Assembly: GCA_964587125.1 (NCBI GenBank)
Contig: CAZPKC010000001.1
Span: 62,001 to 126,000, forward strand
From: CAIXLI01 sp964587125
GTDB lineage: Bacteria > Pseudomonadota > Alphaproteobacteria > UBA9219
Direction: 5' to 3'
DNA length: 64,000 nt
The first letter of the stretch is position 1. Each line of letters starts with the position of its first letter. Both the position numbers and the translations under genes were made by a program. The notes below the pieces were generated by a model. The model was not told the origin of the DNA. It made no database searches and was given only the letters and a program-made list of their open reading frames with translations. This document shows, piece by piece, positions 61,837-64,000 of this stretch.

Positions 61837-62544
61837 TTAAATCGTCAATCTTTCCGCCAAAAATTCTTTCGTGCGGCTATCGGCGAGTTTAGCGGCTTCC
61901 TCGTTATAATTCTGGCTGTCCTTAAGGGCGAAATCGTGGCCGGCGTTTTCGTATATGTGCGCGGTTATAAACGGGCTTCGCGCGGCGCTGCGTAGAATCT
62001 TGTCGAACTTATCGGCCGGCGTAAGCGGATCGAGCGCGCCCAAATGCAGAAGCAAAGGCGTTCTGATATCGTGGATTTCATCGAGATATTTTTCCAGCTT
62101 CGTCGCGCCATATCCGACCGAAGCGTCGACATCGCTGCGCGCGGATAAAAGATAGGCCAGCCGTCCGCCCAAACCGTAGCCGACTGCGCCGACTTTGCCG
62201 TTGCATTCGTCCATCTTGCGGATATGGCCGAGCAGCGAGATCAAATCACGCACGGCCGCTTCGACATCGAACCCCTTGAGCAATTCGGAAGCGCGCTTCA
62301 TTTCCTGCGGCGTCCGGTCGGTCAATTGCACGTTCGGCTGCTGCCGCCAGAACAAATCCGGACAGAAGGCGATAGCTCCTTGCGCGGCAAAATCATCGCA
62401 AAGCTTGCGCATCGCAGCGTTGACTCCGAAAATTTCCTGAATGACGATCAGCCCATGTCCGCGTCTCACGGTTGGCATCGCCAGATAAGCGTTGAATTCC
62501 GAACCTTCGAGCGAAGCGATCTTGATATCGGGCATAAGGGACAT
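61837..62544 (-). CDS. dienelactone hydrolase-family protein lacking the nucleophile
   Basis: A 235-residue alpha/beta-hydrolase of the DLH family, with LIVIQEIFGVNAAMRKLCDD near residue 32 and the acid and histidine of the triad in place (Asp172 in ALDPLTP, His203 in NAGHDF). The nucleophile elbow, normally GxCxGG, reads VGYGLGG at 121-127, with Gly124 where Cys is expected (codon GGT). Hydrolysis by the usual mechanism therefore looks impossible; it may bind a ligand or use another mechanism. The ATG at 62535 is an alternative start. Confidence 0.8.
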   Translation of the reverse strand: MSLMPDIKIASLEGSEFNAYLAMPTVRRGHGLIVIQEIFGVNAAMRKLCDDFAAQGAIAFCPDLFWRQQPNVQLTDRTPQEMKRASELLKGFDVEAAVRDLISLLGHIRKMDECNGKVGAVGYGLGGRLAYLLSARSDVDASVGYGATKLEKYLDEIHDIRTPLLLHLGALDPLTPADKFDKILRSAARSPFITAHIYENAGHDFALKDSQNYNEEAAKLADSRTKEFLAERLTI

Positions 62545-62626
62545 CTCGAGTGAGGGGTTAAGCTTCAGAGAAGTCTATATTTCTTAGCCTAAAATATTAT
62601 TAATTTGGATTTTTTTCTCAAAAATG

Positions 62627-62642
62627 TTAACCTTTGGTTAAC
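62627..62642 (+). promoter_or_regulatory. candidate CtrA-binding site
   Basis: TTAACCTTTGGTTAAC is a perfect TTAA-N7-TTAAC. It lies 40 bases upstream of the DUF6489 gene and 83 bases from the divergent hydrolase start, in an AT-rich promoter-like region. Confidence 0.6.
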
Positions 62643-62681
62643 CTTTATTTAAATTTCATCCCTCAAGCCTTGGCCTATCCC

Positions 62682-62978
62682 ATGAAAGTCACCGTTAACG
62701 TCGAATGTTCCCCCGAAGAAGCGCGCGCTTTTCTGGGGCTACCGGATGTCGCGCCGATGCAAAAAGCTCTTATGGCCGAGATGGAAGAACGGCTGCGCAC
62801 CAACATTCAGGCGATGACTCCGGACGCGATGTTCAAGACATGGCTGCCCGCCAGCCTGCAAAATGTCGAGCAGGCACAGAAAGTCTTTTGGTCGCAGATT
62901 CAGCAGACGATGAACGGCCTCGCCTCCACGACGACCAACGCCATGATGTCTTTTGCCGACCGCGCCGATAAGAGATAG
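62682..62978 (+). CDS. DUF6489-family protein
   Basis: A 98-residue protein starting MKVTVNVECSPEEARAFLGL, then a helical stretch ending WLPASLQNVEQAQKVFWSQI and MNGLASTTTNAMMSFADRAD. This matches the small alphaproteobacterial DUF6489 family of unknown function, thought to be cytoplasmic. The ATG at 62682 begins the conserved N-terminus; the open frame 16 codons upstream overlaps the CtrA-like site and is unlikely to be translated. Confidence 0.8.
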   Translation: MKVTVNVECSPEEARAFLGLPDVAPMQKALMAEMEERLRTNIQAMTPDAMFKTWLPASLQNVEQAQKVFWSQIQQTMNGLASTTTNAMMSFADRADKR

Positions 62979-62981
62979 CGC

Positions 62982-63548
62982 TTGTCCACGATTTTCGCTG
63001 AAACCGACCGACTCATCATACGTGCGCTGGAAAAAAGCGAATTGCCGCGTCTCGTCGAATTGCTCGACATGTGGGATGTCGTGCGCTGGTTAACCGTTAT
63101 CGACTATCCCTACACGATGCGGCATGCCGAGGAGTTCTACGCCGACATGGAGCTTGCGATGGCTTGTGGCGAACCTCAATTTTACGGAGCGGCTCTTAAA
63201 ACGAGCAATCTTCTGATCGGCGGCGTCGGGTTGCACCCGCCGCGCGCGGGCAACGCCTCCGAAGGCGAAATAGAAATCGGCTATTGGCTGGGAAGGCCCT
63301 ATTGGGGGCGCGGGTTCATGTCCGAGGCCGCGCGCGCGGTTATTTCCCTTGGATTCGCCCGAAAAACGACGCGCCTTATCGTGGCCACAACCGCACTCGA
63401 TAACGTGGCTTCGCAGAATGTTTTACTGACTATCGGCATGCAAAACGCGGGTTTAGGCCTTCGTGATTATTCCGCTTTGCGCGGCGACGATCGGATTGTA
63501 AAATGGCAAATGACCCGCGAAGAATGGGAAGCTCGTTCTTCTTCGTGA
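62982..63548 (+). CDS. GNAT-family N-acetyltransferase (RimJ/RimL-like)
   Basis: A 188-residue acetyltransferase of the ribosomal-protein/alanine type. It has ETDRLIIRALEKSELPRLVE at the start, the acetyl-CoA loop GRPYWGRGFMSEAARAVI at about 103-120 and TALDNVASQNVLLTIGMQNA after it. The target is unknown. The start is a TTG at 62982, 3 bases after the DUF6489 stop, with AAGAGAT upstream; no ATG lies in a suitable place. Confidence 0.85.
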   Translation: MSTIFAETDRLIIRALEKSELPRLVELLDMWDVVRWLTVIDYPYTMRHAEEFYADMELAMACGEPQFYGAALKTSNLLIGGVGLHPPRAGNASEGEIEIGYWLGRPYWGRGFMSEAARAVISLGFARKTTRLIVATTALDNVASQNVLLTIGMQNAGLGLRDYSALRGDDRIVKWQMTREEWEARSSS

Positions 63549-63579
63549 TTTTTAACTTAAGCTTTTGTAGGCTGTTCTT

Positions 63580-64000
63580 ATGACGGACTCCGCTCCCCTT
63601 CCCTCGTGCTACGCAGACACAACTCTTTTGCCGCTGAGCAAATCCAGGCCCATGATTCTGGTCGCCGCCGTTGTCTTGATCGACAACGAAGGCCGCGTCC
63701 TTCTTGCGCAACGCCCTAAGGAAAAACCGATGGGCGGCCTATGGGAATTTCCCGGCGGGAAAGTCCATGACAAAGAGCTTCCCGAAGAAGCTTTGGTGCG
63801 CGAACTGCGCGAAGAACTAGGCATAAAAACCGCGTCCGGTTGCCTATTTCCCCTGACTTTCGCTTCGTATCCCTATACGGAATTTCATCTGCTTATGCCG
63901 ATTTACGCTTGCCACGCGTGGCAAGGAACGCCGCGTCCCCGCGAGGGGCAGAATCTTGCATGGGTGAAAAAAGACGACGTGCATAATTACGCGCTTTTGC
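63580..64000 (+). CDS. Nudix hydrolase, MutT-like (cut by the window end)
   Basis: From the ATG at 63580 a frame runs to the window edge (140 residues seen). The Nudix box GX5EX7REUXEEXGU is complete at residues 60-82 (GKVHDKELPEEALVRELREE). The flanking LLAQRPKEKPMGGLWEFPGG is typical of MutT-type (8-oxo-dGTP or (deoxy)nucleoside triphosphate) pyrophosphohydrolases that clean the nucleotide pool. The C-terminus is missing, so length cannot be judged. Confidence 0.88.
   Translation, partial: MTDSAPLPSCYADTTLLPLSKSRPMILVAAVVLIDNEGRVLLAQRPKEKPMGGLWEFPGGKVHDKELPEEALVRELREELGIKTASGCLFPLTFASYPYTEFHLLMPIYACHAWQGTPRPREGQNLAWVKKDDVHNYALL

Overview
The window reads as part of the chromosome of a motile alphaproteobacterium. 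Supporting genes are a TIGR02300 zinc-ribbon protein, DUF6468, MotE, DUF6489, SecB, a short HPr kinase beside RapZ, and the amgK-murU-addB-addA order. Candidate CtrA sites (TTAA-N7-TTAAC) fit as well. Base composition is moderately GC-rich except in a few AT-rich islands. I cannot name the genus. Small or deep-branching groups such as Micavibrionales or Rhodospirillales-like lineages are guesses only.

Layout. 0-5 kb: plsC, a glycosyltransferase, a TIGR02300 protein, then a decayed mobile-element gene (3' part of a large helicase) lying beside a tRNA-Gly 3'-end fragment, and an inositol-monophosphatase-like gene. 5-6 kb: a tRNA/ncRNA patch with tRNA-Arg(CCG), a degenerate class II tRNA and a candidate structured RNA with a terminator. 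6-14 kb: nadE, a small secreted protein, purB, a SYLF lipoprotein, a TPR-glycosyltransferase, flhB-fliR-fliQ. 14.4-21.1 kb: a genomic island at tRNA-Gly(GCC) with a tyrosine integrase, an excisionase-like protein, a defence-like AlbA/DUF262 pair broken by an IS3 remnant, a HipA/HTH toxin-antitoxin-like operon and a chimeric FemAB-like gene. 21.4-30.1 kb: surA, hprK-rapZ, motE-DUF6468-fliM-fliL, secB, a Tim44-domain protein, a shortened DUF4175 gene. 30.3-37.6 kb: tRNA-Lys, a lysA-like decarboxylase, a Cys-rich secreted protein, an XRE regulator, a murF-like ligase and a fused tandem D-Ala-D-Ala ligase. 37.8-39.8 kb: decayed or orphan genes. 39.9-42.2 kb: tRNA-Ser, tRNA-Leu, tig, dsbB. 42.3-49.4 kb: flgE behind a sigma-54 promoter, flgK, flgL, then a methyltransferase-regulatory-domain protein and a second TPR-glycosyltransferase. 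49.6-64 kb: cinA, skp, bamA, amgK, murU, addB, addA, a dienelactone-hydrolase-like protein, DUF6489, a GNAT protein and a Nudix hydrolase cut by the window edge.

How genes work together. The flagellar genes form three separate blocks (export gate; switch and motor support; hook and hook junction), with two TPR-GT proteins and a methyltransferase-related protein placed as if for surface or flagellar modification. BamA, Skp, SurA and SecB supply outer-membrane protein biogenesis. AmgK and MurU recycle cell-wall MurNAc. AddAB repairs double-strand breaks.

Most noteworthy items: the lysA/murF/tandem-Ddl locus; the HipA operon in reversed order with a long HTH partner; the inverted second copy of the tRNA-Gly 3' end; the candidate structured RNA; a two-copy MITE-like repeat; and a dienelactone hydrolase homologue lacking its nucleophile cysteine.
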